Source: Alcaligenaceae bacterium CGII-47
GTDB taxonomy: Bacteria > Pseudomonadota > Gammaproteobacteria > Burkholderiales > Burkholderiaceae_B
Length of the DNA: 64,000 bases
Direction of reading: 5' to 3'
Assembly: GCA_019166125.1 (NCBI GenBank)
Contig: JAHTBO010000001.1
Span: forward strand, 473,066-537,065
Positions 40,582 through 50,237 of the stretch are shown piece by piece. The position numbers were made by a program, and so were the translations under genes. How positions within the stretch are numbered: the stretch's first letter is position 1; each line of letters begins with the position of its first letter. Below the pieces are notes generated by a model that was not told the DNA's origin, did not search any database, and worked only from the letters and a program-made list of their open reading frames with translations.

Positions 40582-41232
40582 TTGCCTCACCAATGCCCGA
40601 CTCCCATACGTTTACTCATCCTGATTTCGGGTCGCGGCTCGAATATGCAAGCCATCGTGCAAGCTGTGCGCTCCGAGGGTTTATCCGCCGAAATTTGCGC
40701 GGTCATCTCGAATCGGGCGGATGCCCAGGGGCTCGCTTGGGCACACGATCAAGGGATTGCCACGCTATCTCTGTCGCATCGTGACTATGAGAGCCGGGAG
40801 GCCTTTGACCGGGCCTTGATAGAGCGTATTGATGTGCTGGCGCCCGACTATATTTTGTTGGCCGGCTTCATGCGGGTGCTGAGTCCGGTGTTTGTTGCGC
40901 ATTTCGATGGCCGCATCGTGAATATCCATCCGTCTCTGCTGCCTGCCTTTCCAGGCCTGCATACGCACGAACAAGCGCTGGCGGTGGGCGTGCAATGGCA
41001 TGGATGTACGGTACACTTCGTCACGCCAGTGCTGGACCATGGACCCATCATTGCGCAGGGTGCGATTCCCGTGCTCGCGCAGGATACGCCAGGCGCGCTG
41101 GCCAAGCGCTTATTGCCTATCGAGCATCACGTCTATACCGAGGTGGTGCGTTGGCTGTCCGAACGCCGCGTCAGCCTGGATACCCAGGGGCGAGTACAGG
41201 TGCAAGGCGTGGATCGGCGTGCATTTACATAG
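40582..41232 (+). CDS. purN: Phosphoribosylglycinamide formyltransferase
   Basis: A 216-residue enzyme that formylates GAR in purine synthesis using 10-formyltetrahydrofolate. ISGRGSNMQAI near residues 15-25 binds the phosphate. Catalytic Asn, His and Asp lie in NIHPSLLPAFPGLHTHEQAL and in the VTPVLDHGPIIAQ segment. It is followed by rsmB after 34 bases. Confidence 0.96.
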   Translation: MPHQCPTPIRLLILISGRGSNMQAIVQAVRSEGLSAEICAVISNRADAQGLAWAHDQGIATLSLSHRDYESREAFDRALIERIDVLAPDYILLAGFMRVLSPVFVAHFDGRIVNIHPSLLPAFPGLHTHEQALAVGVQWHGCTVHFVTPVLDHGPIIAQGAIPVLAQDTPGALAKRLLPIEHHVYTEVVRWLSERRVSLDTQGRVQVQGVDRRAFT

Positions 41233-41266
41233 TGTCCGATCCGGCTATTCCTCCAGGAAAAATTTC

Positions 41267-42685
41267 ATGAAATCAAACTCCCGACCCTCACGTGCATCAG
41301 TTGAGCGCAAGCGCCAGACTGGCTCTCGCACGTCGCGCCCCGCAGGGTCACGCTCTACTGCTTATGTACCATCCGAGCGCCCGTATGTGATGGCGGCGGT
41401 ACGTATCGAGCAGGTCCAGCAGGTGCTGGGCGAAGTGTTGCAATGGACGTATCCCGCAGATGCGGTCCTGTCTCACTGGTTCCGAGCCAATAAGAACGCG
41501 GGTTTGCGGGATCGTGCGGAAGTGGCCGAAGCAGTATTTGATGTTCTGCGCCATTTGCGCCGCTATCGTCAGTTTGCCGAGAGCGGGCAGGGGGCTGCGA
41601 CGCGGCGCCTGGCTGTATTGGGTCTGGCTGCGATCTGGCCGCGCAGCACGCTCGATACCGGACTGGACGAACACGAGCAGCAATGGCTGGATTATGTGCG
41701 CGGCTTTGATATGGCTGCCTTACCGCGAGCTGTGCGCTATAGCATGCCCGACTGGCTCGACGAGCGTCTGGCCGCGATGCCGGATGCGGAATCGCTGATG
41801 CACGCGCTCAATCAGACGGCGCCGCTCGATATACGCGTCAATAGTTTCAAAATCGAACGCGATGCCTTGCTCGCGCAGTGGTGCGACGGTCTGGAGGCAA
41901 AGTGGGCCCCGGTAGCGACGCGCTATTCGCCTTGGGGCATACGCATCAACGGTCGCCCCCCTGTGAATCGCTGGCATGCCTTTCAGCGCGGCGAGTTCGA
42001 AGTCCAGGACGAGGGAAGTCAATTACTTGCTGCACTCGTTGCCCCCAAACGCGGCGAGATGGTGATTGATTACTGTGCCGGAGCCGGAGGCAAGACCTTG
42101 CAGTTGGGTGCGATGATGCGCTCGACCGGGCGCCTGTATGCGTTTGATGTGTCGGCAGCGCGCTTGGCGCGTGCCAAGCCGCGTTTCGCACGCAGTGGCT
42201 TATCCAATATCATCCCGGTCGTGATCAGCGCGGGTAACGATCAGCGTGTGCGCCGCCTGCATGGCAAGGCGCATCGCGTCCTGGTTGATGCGCCGTGTAG
42301 CGGTTTGGGCACGCTCAGACGTAATCCCGACCTTAAGTGGCGTCAGCATCCCGAGGCCTTGGGTGAGCTCGTTGACGTACAGGCGCGTATTCTGCGTCAG
42401 GCGGCGGCGTGCGTCGCGCCAGGCGGACGGCTGGTATATGCCAGTTGCAGCATTCTGCCTGAGGAAAACGAATTGCAAGTCCAGGCTTTCCTGGATGACA
42501 ACCCGGATTTCACCTTACTTAATGCGGCCGAGGTTCTGGCCGATCGCTGTGCCACAATTCCTGATATGTCTGGACCATTTTTGCGTCTACGGCCGGATCA
42601 GCATGGCACGGATGGCTTTTTTGCAGCGGTCATGCAGCGCGCGCCAAAGGGGGTCTTACCTAAGGCACTGTCACCCGAGGCCTAA
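41267..42685 (+). CDS. rsmB: RsmB/NOP family RNA cytosine methyltransferase
   Basis: A 472-residue S-adenosylmethionine-dependent enzyme, probably the 16S rRNA m5C methyltransferase RsmB or a close relative. A basic N-terminal tail and a NusB-like helical region are followed by the Rossmann domain with VIDYCAGAGGKTLQLG near residues 265-280. The catalytic Cys pair is in VDAPCSGLGTLRRNPDLKW and YASCSILPEENE. The ATG at 41267 has AGGAAA upstream; an open frame extending back into purN is overlap only. The basic tail is longer than in E. coli RsmB, so another target in the same family is possible. Confidence 0.88.
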   Translation: MKSNSRPSRASVERKRQTGSRTSRPAGSRSTAYVPSERPYVMAAVRIEQVQQVLGEVLQWTYPADAVLSHWFRANKNAGLRDRAEVAEAVFDVLRHLRRYRQFAESGQGAATRRLAVLGLAAIWPRSTLDTGLDEHEQQWLDYVRGFDMAALPRAVRYSMPDWLDERLAAMPDAESLMHALNQTAPLDIRVNSFKIERDALLAQWCDGLEAKWAPVATRYSPWGIRINGRPPVNRWHAFQRGEFEVQDEGSQLLAALVAPKRGEMVIDYCAGAGGKTLQLGAMMRSTGRLYAFDVSAARLARAKPRFARSGLSNIIPVVISAGNDQRVRRLHGKAHRVLVDAPCSGLGTLRRNPDLKWRQHPEALGELVDVQARILRQAAACVAPGGRLVYASCSILPEENELQVQAFLDDNPDFTLLNAAEVLADRCATIPDMSGPFLRLRPDQHGTDGFFAAVMQRAPKGVLPKALSPEA

Positions 42686-42736
42686 CTGGGCTACACTTTT
42701 CTGTATCTAATCTATGGCGGGCACGAGCTCGATGCA

Positions 42737-43960
42737 ATGAACGCAATACTTGATTTTCTACGGGGCGGCCTCCTGCACCTCAGTGTGTGGGAGTTGATTG
42801 GGGTGACCTTGGTCCTGACCCACATCACGATTGCTGCCGTAACGATTTTCCTGCACCGTAGCCAGGCGCATCGCGGGCTGGAATTACATCCGGTCGTTAT
42901 GCATTTCTTTCGCTTTTGGCTGTGGTTCACCACGGGCATGGTGACCAAGGAGTGGGTGGCTATTCACCGTAAGCATCACGCACGTTGCGAGCGCGACGGC
43001 GATCCGCATTCACCCGTCGTATTTGGCCTATCCAAGGTCTTTTTCCGGGGTTCCGAGCTCTACCGCCTAGAGGCCGCCAATGTTCAAACCTTGCAGCGTT
43101 ACGGCCACGGTACGCCCGATGACTGGATCGAACGCCATCTGTATACCCCGTATAGCCTGTGGGGTCTGTTGATCCTATTGGTTCTGGATGTGGTCTTGTT
43201 TGGTGTGCTGGGTTTGACTGTGTGGGCGGTGCAGATGGCCTGGATACCCTTCTGGGCGGCAGGTGTCATCAATGGCCTGGGCCATGCTTGGGGCTATCGC
43301 AACTACGATTGCCCGGATGCCAGCACCAATGTGTCGCCTTGGGGCATATTGGTCGGTGGCGAAGAACTGCATAATAATCATCATGCGTATGGCACGTCGG
43401 CTAAGTTCTCCACTAAGTGGTATGAGTTCGATCTAGGCTGGTTTTATATCCGTATTTTGCAGGCCTTAGGCTTGGCTCGGGTAAAAAAGCTTGCGCCTAA
43501 GCTGCGTCTAGAGCCCGCCCAACCGCCGGTTGCGATTGATGCACTAAGCCTTAATACACTGCAGGGGGTGATTGCGCACCGTTATGAAATTTTGGCGCGC
43601 TACTCGCGGGTGCTTAAAAAGGCGGTCGCCGCAGAGCTGGCGGGGCTCAAGGCGACACGAAGCGATACCGAGCAGGATTGCAAGTGGACCTTGTTGCGCA
43701 ATTGTCGTAAATGGTTGATGCATGATCAGAGCGCTCTGGCGCCTGCGCAGCGTGCCCAGATCGAGCGCGTCCTCGAAGAGACCCCCGATTTGTCCACCTT
43801 GGTACAGATGCGTCGCGACCTGAGCGCGCTCTGGGAATCGTCGAGCGCGAGTAGCGAGCAATTACTCGCTGACTTGCGGGCCTGGTGTCAGCGTGCCCAA
43901 CAGAGCCGTATCGTCGAACTCGAGCAATTCGCCTATAGATTGCGCCGCTACGCTGTATGA
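42737..43960 (+). CDS. Fatty acid desaturase (acyl desaturase, DesA type)
   Basis: A 407-residue membrane di-iron enzyme. Three His boxes are present: FLHRSQAHRGL near residues 36-46, HRKHHARCERDGDPH near 76-90 and HNNHHAYG near 214-221. Hydrophobic segments surround them. It introduces double bonds into acyl chains, typically at delta-9, in the inner membrane. The C-terminal 120 residues are helical and soluble. Its stop overlaps the start of uvrD by four bases, although the two functions are unrelated. Confidence 0.9.
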   Translation: MNAILDFLRGGLLHLSVWELIGVTLVLTHITIAAVTIFLHRSQAHRGLELHPVVMHFFRFWLWFTTGMVTKEWVAIHRKHHARCERDGDPHSPVVFGLSKVFFRGSELYRLEAANVQTLQRYGHGTPDDWIERHLYTPYSLWGLLILLVLDVVLFGVLGLTVWAVQMAWIPFWAAGVINGLGHAWGYRNYDCPDASTNVSPWGILVGGEELHNNHHAYGTSAKFSTKWYEFDLGWFYIRILQALGLARVKKLAPKLRLEPAQPPVAIDALSLNTLQGVIAHRYEILARYSRVLKKAVAAELAGLKATRSDTEQDCKWTLLRNCRKWLMHDQSALAPAQRAQIERVLEETPDLSTLVQMRRDLSALWESSSASSEQLLADLRAWCQRAQQSRIVELEQFAYRLRRYAV

Positions 43961-46227
43961 TTGACGCGCTAAATGAACGACAGCGCGAGGCCGTCACGCA
44001 GCCTGCTGGCCATGCTTTGGTGCTTGCGGGTGCGGGTTCGGGCAAGACACGGGTGCTGATCACCCGTATGGCCTGGTTGATCCAAAACGGGTTGGTTGGC
44101 CCGCATGGTTTGCTGGCAGTGACCTTCACCAATAAGGCAGCGCGCGAGATGCTCACGCGTTTGTCTGCTCAACTTCCGATCAATACGCGAGGCATGTGGG
44201 TCGGTACGTTTCACGGCTTGTGCAATCGCCTGCTGCGTGCCCACTATCGTGAGGCGGGTCTACCGCAGACCTTCCAGATCCTCGATAGTGCTGATCAACT
44301 CTCTGCGCTTAAGCGCATGCTCAAGGCGGCAGGCATCGACGATGAGCAATTCCCGCCGCGTGATGTACAACGCATGATCAATAGCGCCAAGGAAAGCGGT
44401 CAGCGTCCTAACGATTTGGATGTGCGTGACCCGCACGAGCGTAAGCTCGCTGATCTTTATCAGCGTTACCAGGATCAGTGTGAACGTGAGGGGGTCGTGG
44501 ATTTCGGTGAACTGCTGCTGCGCGCCTATGAGTTGCTGCTGCGCGATGCGCCGATACGCGAGCATTACCAGCGCCGTTTTCGCCATATTCTGGTGGATGA
44601 GTTCCAGGATACCAATGTCTTGCAGTATCGTTGGCTGATGCTCCTGGCGGGGTCGGATACACCCGTGTTTGCAGTGGGTGACGACGATCAGTCGATTTAT
44701 GCCTTTCGCGGCGCCAATGTCGGCAATATGGCCGATTTTGAGCAACGCTACGCCAAGGGAAATGTCATACGTCTAGAGCAAAACTACCGCTCTTATGGAC
44801 ATATTCTTGATGCGGCCAATGCTTTGATCGCCCACAACACCCAGCGTCTGGGTAAGAATCTGTGGACGGAACAAGGCGCCGGTGAACCGATACGCGTCTG
44901 CGAGCAGCCTTCGGATCTCATGGAAGCACAGTGGCTAGTTGATGAAATCAAGGCGCTCATCAATGATGGCCGGGCGCGCCATGAAATCGCGATCCTGTAT
45001 CGTAGCAATGCTCAGTCCCGACCCATTGAACATGCGTTGTTTTCATCACGTATCCCGTATCGTGTGTATGGCGGGCATCGATTTTTCGAACGCCAGGAAA
45101 TCAAACATGTATTGGCTTATCTGCGTTTGATGGATAGTCCGCAGGACGACACATCGTGGCTGCGTGTGGTGAATTTCCCGGCACGCGGCATTGGTGCACG
45201 TACGCTCGAGCAACAGACCGATATGGCACGACAATATGGGGTGAGCCTGTTTGGCGCGGTGCCTTACATGACGGGTAAGGGAGGAACGAATCTGGCCCGT
45301 TTTGCCGCCATGATCCAGAGCATGGCTCATGAGGCGCAGGTGCTCAGTCTCCCCGAGCTGATTGCTCATGTGACGCATCATAGCGGCCTGGAGGCGCATT
45401 ACCTGGCCGACCGCGAGGGTCAGGATCGGCTGGAGAATCTACAGGAACTCGTCAATGCGGCGGCCGCGTTTGTCGCTGAGGAGGGGTTCGAGGGCCTGCC
45501 TGCTGGACGGATCCCAGACACGCTACCGGGTGCCCAGGCGGCTGAGGATGACGAGATTCGGGCGCCCATGTCGCCACTGGGTGCTTTTTTGACGCACGCG
45601 ACGCTGGAGGCGGGGGATAACCAGGCTCAGGCCGGCGAGGATGCCGTACAGCTCATGACGGTGCATGCAGCCAAGGGCCTGGAGTTCGATGTGGTGTGCC
45701 TCACTGGCCTGGAAGAGGGCTTGTTTCCTCACGAAAATAGCCTGCTCGATACGGGTGGGCTTGAGGAAGAGCGCCGCTTGATGTATGTGGCTGTCACCCG
45801 TGCGCGTGAACGACTCTATATGACCCTGGCCCAGAGCCGAATGTTGCACGGACAGACACGCTACGCGATGCGTTCTCGTTTTTTAGAAGAAATCCCCGAG
45901 GAACACCTCAAATGGCTGACGCCACGCGAGCGACGGGCCGCACCGGCGGCACCTGCCTGGAGCGGTGCCTTTCGACGTGGCGCGGGCTGGAATGCCCAGG
46001 CAGGACAAACTCTAGAGCCACGCCTGCCTCGTACCCAGGCCTCGGGTGTGATGGTGGGGGATCAGTGCTTTCGTATCGGCTTGGGCGTGCGTCATGCAAG
46101 GTTTGGCGAAGGCACCGTCATTGGATTAAGTGGCTCGGGGCAGGATGCCCAGGCCAAGATTCAGTTCAGCGAGGTCGGGACCAAGACCCTCGCTCTGGGT
46201 ATCGCCAAGCTGGAATTGCTGAACTGA
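43957..46227 (+). CDS. uvrD: DNA helicase II (UvrD)
   Basis: A 756-residue superfamily 1A helicase for mismatch and excision repair. Walker A ALVLAGAGSGKTRVLITR is near residues 19-36. Further motifs are FTNKAAREM, VGTFHGLC, LVDEFQDTN, VGDDDQSIYAFRGA, LEQNYRS and VTRARERLYM. The C-terminus contains the UvrD-type tail with GVRHARFGEGTVIGLSGSG. The stop codon lies in a pentanucleotide repeat at 46219-46242. Confidence 0.95.
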   Translation: MIDALNERQREAVTQPAGHALVLAGAGSGKTRVLITRMAWLIQNGLVGPHGLLAVTFTNKAAREMLTRLSAQLPINTRGMWVGTFHGLCNRLLRAHYREAGLPQTFQILDSADQLSALKRMLKAAGIDDEQFPPRDVQRMINSAKESGQRPNDLDVRDPHERKLADLYQRYQDQCEREGVVDFGELLLRAYELLLRDAPIREHYQRRFRHILVDEFQDTNVLQYRWLMLLAGSDTPVFAVGDDDQSIYAFRGANVGNMADFEQRYAKGNVIRLEQNYRSYGHILDAANALIAHNTQRLGKNLWTEQGAGEPIRVCEQPSDLMEAQWLVDEIKALINDGRARHEIAILYRSNAQSRPIEHALFSSRIPYRVYGGHRFFERQEIKHVLAYLRLMDSPQDDTSWLRVVNFPARGIGARTLEQQTDMARQYGVSLFGAVPYMTGKGGTNLARFAAMIQSMAHEAQVLSLPELIAHVTHHSGLEAHYLADREGQDRLENLQELVNAAAAFVAEEGFEGLPAGRIPDTLPGAQAAEDDEIRAPMSPLGAFLTHATLEAGDNQAQAGEDAVQLMTVHAAKGLEFDVVCLTGLEEGLFPHENSLLDTGGLEEERRLMYVAVTRARERLYMTLAQSRMLHGQTRYAMRSRFLEEIPEEHLKWLTPRERRAAPAAPAWSGAFRRGAGWNAQAGQTLEPRLPRTQASGVMVGDQCFRIGLGVRHARFGEGTVIGLSGSGQDAQAKIQFSEVGTKTLALGIAKLELLN

Positions 46228-46242
46228 ACTGAACTGAACTGA
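46219..46242 (+). repeat. Pentanucleotide tandem repeat CTGAA over the uvrD stop codon
   Basis: CTGAA is repeated almost five times without mismatch (46219-46242). The uvrD stop TGA at 46225-46227 is inside it. The remaining 65 bases before the convergent permease gene show no other feature I can support. Confidence 0.9.
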
Positions 46243-46307
46243 TTTGATGCGACCTGAGTCTGCTCGGACAGGCTGACGCAGGTCGTGCTGCACACCGTCA
46301 GTGATGG

Positions 46308-47093
46308 TTAGTGTGTCGAGCGCCCACGTGCCCAGTGGCGGTGCAGGCGTTGCGCGAGGGTATCGAGCATGAATCCCAGCATCCCGATGAGGACGATGAC
46401 GGCCATCAGCTCCGAGTAGGCCATCCGGTCACGCGTGTCCAGTATGAAATAACCCAGGCCGGAGCTCACGCCCAGCATTTCGCAGGGAACGAGAATAATC
46501 CATACGATACCGATCGCCAGGCGCAGGCCGGTCAAGATATGGCTCATGGATCCGGGTAGCACGATACGCCAGAGGATCTCGGTGCGTGTCGCGCTCAGGC
46601 TGTGCGCCAGCATCAGCCATTTAGGGTCGAGCTGACGTACGCCAGCGCTGGTATTCAAGACAATGGGCCAAACTGCGGCGAAGCTTAGCAAGAAATAAAT
46701 AGGCGCATCCCCGATGCCAAACAGCATCACCGCAATTGGCATCCAGGACAGGGGGGAGATCATGCGCAGGAACTGGAACGCCCCACTGGTGCTCGTCGCC
46801 AGGCGGCGTGACAGGCCGATTGCCAGGCCGATGGGTACGCCACATAAGAGCGCCCAGAATAAACCGACCCCGACGCGTTTCAGGCTCATCAGGGTGTGCA
46901 GGGTGAGCTGGTTGTCAGCGATCAAGGTGTACAGGCTTGAAAAAGCAATCCCTGGCGCAAACATCCCTGCCATGGCAACGTTATTCTTTAGCATCGATAC
47001 CCCGACCATCCACAGGAGCAGGAGCACCAGAAGCCCCGCGATGCTAAGCACGAGTCGTTGGCGTATGGGAAAGGTCTTGCGTTTTGAGTTCAT
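46308..47093 (-). CDS. ABC transporter permease, NitT/TauT (nitrate/sulfonate/bicarbonate) type
   Basis: A 261-residue inner membrane permease with about six helices. The coupling segment AHSLSATRTEILWRIVLPGS (near residues 162-181) and GLRLAIGIVWIILVPCEMLG fit the SsuC/TauC/NrtB family. Its start overlaps the stop of the binding-protein gene. It is the last gene of a five-gene minus-strand operon. The substrate is not evident from sequence. Confidence 0.88.
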   Translation of the reverse strand: MNSKRKTFPIRQRLVLSIAGLLVLLLLWMVGVSMLKNNVAMAGMFAPGIAFSSLYTLIADNQLTLHTLMSLKRVGVGLFWALLCGVPIGLAIGLSRRLATSTSGAFQFLRMISPLSWMPIAVMLFGIGDAPIYFLLSFAAVWPIVLNTSAGVRQLDPKWLMLAHSLSATRTEILWRIVLPGSMSHILTGLRLAIGIVWIILVPCEMLGVSSGLGYFILDTRDRMAYSELMAVIVLIGMLGFMLDTLAQRLHRHWARGRSTH

Positions 47094-48310
47094 TAGCTAA
47101 CCGAGAAGGTTTCTGTACGTGTATAGGTTTCTGGCAAACCGAATGCAGCCATTCCCCCCACACTCTGGATGGCTTTTTTGACGTAACGATCATCGACCAG
47201 ATCGTGCGCGGCAAAGGCAGGGTCCAGATCCTTGAGAAAATCGTTTTGTCCTAGAACATAGGTCGACTTGAGCAGTTCAACCAACTTCTCTGTATAGCTC
47301 GGGAAGGGGTAGGGCTGGAAGTCGATGCGCCGTTCGTTCCATGTCGTGTGTTGGATCGCACCGGTCTGGGCGTATTGGGTATCCAGCTCGGCCGAGGGTA
47401 TCAGCACGCGTGCCAAGGTGTCGTGCTTGTGCGGCGTGTAGGCTTGCGGATTGTCACGGGCCAGAATCTGGACGGTCTCTGGGCGATGATCTCGGGTCCA
47501 GGCCTGGGCCTGGACAATAGCGTTGACGACTTTCTGAGACCAGTCCGGGCGTTCCTGTAGATCACGCTCGTGCATGGTGACGACGCAGCAGGCGTGGTTC
47601 TTCCAGACATCACCAGTAAAACGCCAGACCCGTCCGACCTTCAGTAGTTCGGCCATGGCATTAAAGGGTTCCGCCACGATATAGCCTGAGATCTGACGGC
47701 TGCCTAAGGCGGGCAGCATATCGCCCGGCGACATCACGACGAGCTTGACCTGCTGCGCGTTTGGCGTGCCTTCGCTGATGAATGCCAGCCCGGCTTGTGC
47801 CAGAATTTGTTGCAGGACGATATTATGGACGGAATACCAAAAAGGGATAGCGATCGTCGTACCGCCTAGATCAGCCAAGACCTTGATATCTGGCAGCACA
47901 GTGAGGCAGGAGCCCTCCGTATGATTCCATGCCACGACTTTAGCAGGAGACTTGCTACCGTAGCGTGACCAGATCGTCATGGGCATAAGTAAGTGGACAA
48001 CATTGACCTGTCCGCTCAAAAAGGCTTCGACAATCTGCGACCAGCTGCGAAAGCGGCGTGGTTTCTCGACGTGCAGACCTTGGGCCTCAAATAATTTGTT
48101 GTGGTGAGCGACCAATAAGGGGGCGGCATCGGTGATCGGTAAGTAACCAATACGTACGGGGGCGTCGGGTTCGGCTGCACGAGCGATCTGGCTTGTGTGG
48201 AGCAGAGGCAGGGCGCCCGCGGCAGAAAATAGCGTGGATAGTTTAAGGAACTGACGGCGGCGCGCAGAGGTGCTGTTATCGGGGCCGCAGCATAGATCAA
48301 TGAGTTTCAT
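47093..48310 (-). CDS. ABC transporter substrate-binding protein with Tat-type signal (NrtA/SsuA-like)
   Basis: A 405-residue periplasmic binding protein. The N-terminus has a twin-arginine pattern, ARRRQFLKLSTLFSAAGALP, near residues 15-34. The mature part begins PVRIGYLPITDAAPLLVAHH, and FRSWSQIVEAFLSGQVNVVH follows the NMT1/NrtA pattern. The start at 48310 places the signal near the N-terminus; the open frame upstream lies in the ATPase gene. Tat export suggests folding or cofactor insertion before export. Candidate ligands are nitrate, bicarbonate, sulfonates or other small molecules; none can be chosen. Confidence 0.85.
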   Translation of the reverse strand: MKLIDLCCGPDNSTSARRRQFLKLSTLFSAAGALPLLHTSQIARAAEPDAPVRIGYLPITDAAPLLVAHHNKLFEAQGLHVEKPRRFRSWSQIVEAFLSGQVNVVHLLMPMTIWSRYGSKSPAKVVAWNHTEGSCLTVLPDIKVLADLGGTTIAIPFWYSVHNIVLQQILAQAGLAFISEGTPNAQQVKLVVMSPGDMLPALGSRQISGYIVAEPFNAMAELLKVGRVWRFTGDVWKNHACCVVTMHERDLQERPDWSQKVVNAIVQAQAWTRDHRPETVQILARDNPQAYTPHKHDTLARVLIPSAELDTQYAQTGAIQHTTWNERRIDFQPYPFPSYTEKLVELLKSTYVLGQNDFLKDLDPAFAAHDLVDDRYVKKAIQSVGGMAAFGLPETYTRTETFSVS

Positions 48311-48314
48311 GGCG

Positions 48315-49112
48315 TTAGACGAGTCGAGGTAGGCGCGTTGCGCGTAATTTTTGAACGATTTGTATGCGTGTCTGAGTAAGATGGGGATCAACTTCGTCGC
48401 GCGGATGAGGGAGGTCGAGCAACCATTGACCGATGAGCCTGCCTGGGTGTTCACCTATCAACAGAATGCGATCGGCTAGTAGCAGGGCCTCGTCGATGTC
48501 GTGCGTGACCACTACGGCAGCTGTCTGGTGACGATGGGTGATGTTCAGCAGGAGTGACTGCATTTCGCTACGGGTCACTTCATCCAGGGCACTGAAAGGT
48601 TCATCGAGCAGCAGGATCTCGGGTTCACGGGCCAGAGTGCGTGCCAGCGCTGTGCGCTGTGCCATCCCGCCCGAGAGCTCATCGGGATAGCGCGTGCGAG
48701 CCGGCTGGAGGTCTACTTCAGAGATGGCACGGTTTATCCGGCTTTGCTTTTGAGTAGAGGTAAGCACCGTCTGATACGTGAAATCAAGTCCAAAGCCCAC
48801 GTTCTCTTCTAGCGTTAGCCAAGGCAGCAGACTCGGGTCCTGGAAAACAAATCCGAGGTGAGGATGCGGTCCATGCAAGGTCTCGCCATTGATCTGAATC
48901 TCACCCTGATCGGCCTTTTGTAGGCCAGCCAAGACACGGAGCAGGGAGGATTTCCCCACCCCGCTTGGGCCCAGGATGGCAATGACTTCTCCGTGGTGCA
49001 GTTCCAGGGAAAAATCCTGCAATATGGTGAGTGGCGTGTCACCATGGCGCGGATAGCTTAGGGTGATGCCCTGGGCGCTTAACACGCAGGTGGGTGTGGC
49101 GCTTGGATTCAT
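48315..49112 (-). CDS. ABC transporter ATP-binding protein, NitT/TauT type
   Basis: A 265-residue ATPase with Walker A GPSGVGKSS near residues 47-55, signature LSGGMAQRTALARTL near 144-158, Walker B ILLLDEPFSALDEVTRSEM and the H-loop VVTHDIDEALLL. This fits SsuB/TauB/NrtD. It ends four bases before the binding-protein ATG, and its own start meets the stop of the acyl-CoA dehydrogenase-like gene. Confidence 0.92.
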   Translation of the reverse strand: MNPSATPTCVLSAQGITLSYPRHGDTPLTILQDFSLELHHGEVIAILGPSGVGKSSLLRVLAGLQKADQGEIQINGETLHGPHPHLGFVFQDPSLLPWLTLEENVGFGLDFTYQTVLTSTQKQSRINRAISEVDLQPARTRYPDELSGGMAQRTALARTLAREPEILLLDEPFSALDEVTRSEMQSLLLNITHRHQTAAVVVTHDIDEALLLADRILLIGEHPGRLIGQWLLDLPHPRDEVDPHLTQTRIQIVQKLRATRLPRLV

Positions 49113-50218
49113 TACGCAGCCAACCTATTTTCCAGCGTATTAATTTCCTTGCGCAGGTGCTTCAAGGCCGGCGTCACAATAGCGACGAATAGGGCCTCAC
49201 GCAGGCGGCGTTGAGCAGGGTGGCGCATCAGGTAGCCCTTGGCGCCAGCATGCAACGCAGCGGATTGCGCGGCACTGAGGGTCAGCTCAGAGGCTCGGGC
49301 GCGCGCACGCAGGATATCGAGCAAGGGGGCGAGCGCGTCTTGTTTGGCGAGCGCCAGTGTTGTGGCGCGTAGCGTGTCGAGCTGTACCTTTAGTTCGGAC
49401 GCCTGATCGTCCAGATACTGATTCACGTGAGCGTGGCTGACATTGCAGTCGATGATGGTTTGCACACTGGCCTGGGCAATTCCTAAACCCATGCCGATCT
49501 GGGTCAGGATGAAACCGGGCTTGATCCGTTCCAGGTAGGCATCGAACTGATCCGCATGGGCCAGAACGTCTGCGTCAGGCACCAGCACGTTTTTCAGTCG
49601 GATATTGAGCGTACCCGTGCCCTCCATGCCCGAGAATTCCTGGCAGTCATGCAGAACCACGCCCTCGGTGTCGGGCGGTAGAGCAAACATAATGTAGCCG
49701 CCATCCTCCAGCGAGGCAGCGACGATCACCAGATGAGCAGGCCCGATGTTCGACACCCAAGGAAGCGCGCCACTGATGCGATAGGCCTCACCCTCGCGGC
49801 GGCCATGCAGATTGATGCGTTCGATACCAGCCAGATGCTTGACCGCATTGGACATGCCTGTGCCAGCGAGTAGCGTGCCGCGCGCGACCGAGCTCAGATA
49901 GCGGTCTCGGGGTACGGGATTGGCTGTGTGCAGCAGATACCAGGCGCAGCTTGATTGGCACCAGGTTAAAAAGGCGCTGGCACCACACTCACGTCCAACT
50001 TGAGCAATCACCTCAATCTGGGCTGCGAGATCCAGATTCAAGCCGCCGTATTGCGTCGGAATAGCGGCTGCAAAGCCGCCTGCCTGTCCCAATTGCATGA
50101 GAAATTCGCGTGGGTACAGGCCCTCGCGATCAATATCCTGCACAATCGGTACGAGCGACTGCTGGATGGATGCCGTCAGGAATTCCTGTTGGGCGGCGGG
50201 GATGAGATCTTGGGTCAT
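49112..50218 (-). CDS. Acyl-CoA dehydrogenase family protein in a transporter operon
   Basis: A 368-residue flavoprotein of the acyl-CoA dehydrogenase superfamily. The N-terminal helical domain has REFLMQLGQAGGFAAAIPTQ and YGGLNLDLAAQIEVIAQVGR. The middle beta domain has LPWVSNIGPAHLVIVAAS, and a C-terminal four-helix part follows. The usual catalytic Glu region is not obvious. Relatives include SfnB/DszC-like flavin monooxygenases used in sulfur scavenging, so oxidation of the transported compound is a reasonable guess. It follows the AhpD-like gene by 19 bases. Confidence 0.75.
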   Translation of the reverse strand: MTQDLIPAAQQEFLTASIQQSLVPIVQDIDREGLYPREFLMQLGQAGGFAAAIPTQYGGLNLDLAAQIEVIAQVGRECGASAFLTWCQSSCAWYLLHTANPVPRDRYLSSVARGTLLAGTGMSNAVKHLAGIERINLHGRREGEAYRISGALPWVSNIGPAHLVIVAASLEDGGYIMFALPPDTEGVVLHDCQEFSGMEGTGTLNIRLKNVLVPDADVLAHADQFDAYLERIKPGFILTQIGMGLGIAQASVQTIIDCNVSHAHVNQYLDDQASELKVQLDTLRATTLALAKQDALAPLLDILRARARASELTLSAAQSAALHAGAKGYLMRHPAQRRLREALFVAIVTPALKHLRKEINTLENRLAA

Positions 50219-50237
50219 GGCGTGAGACTCGTCCGAA

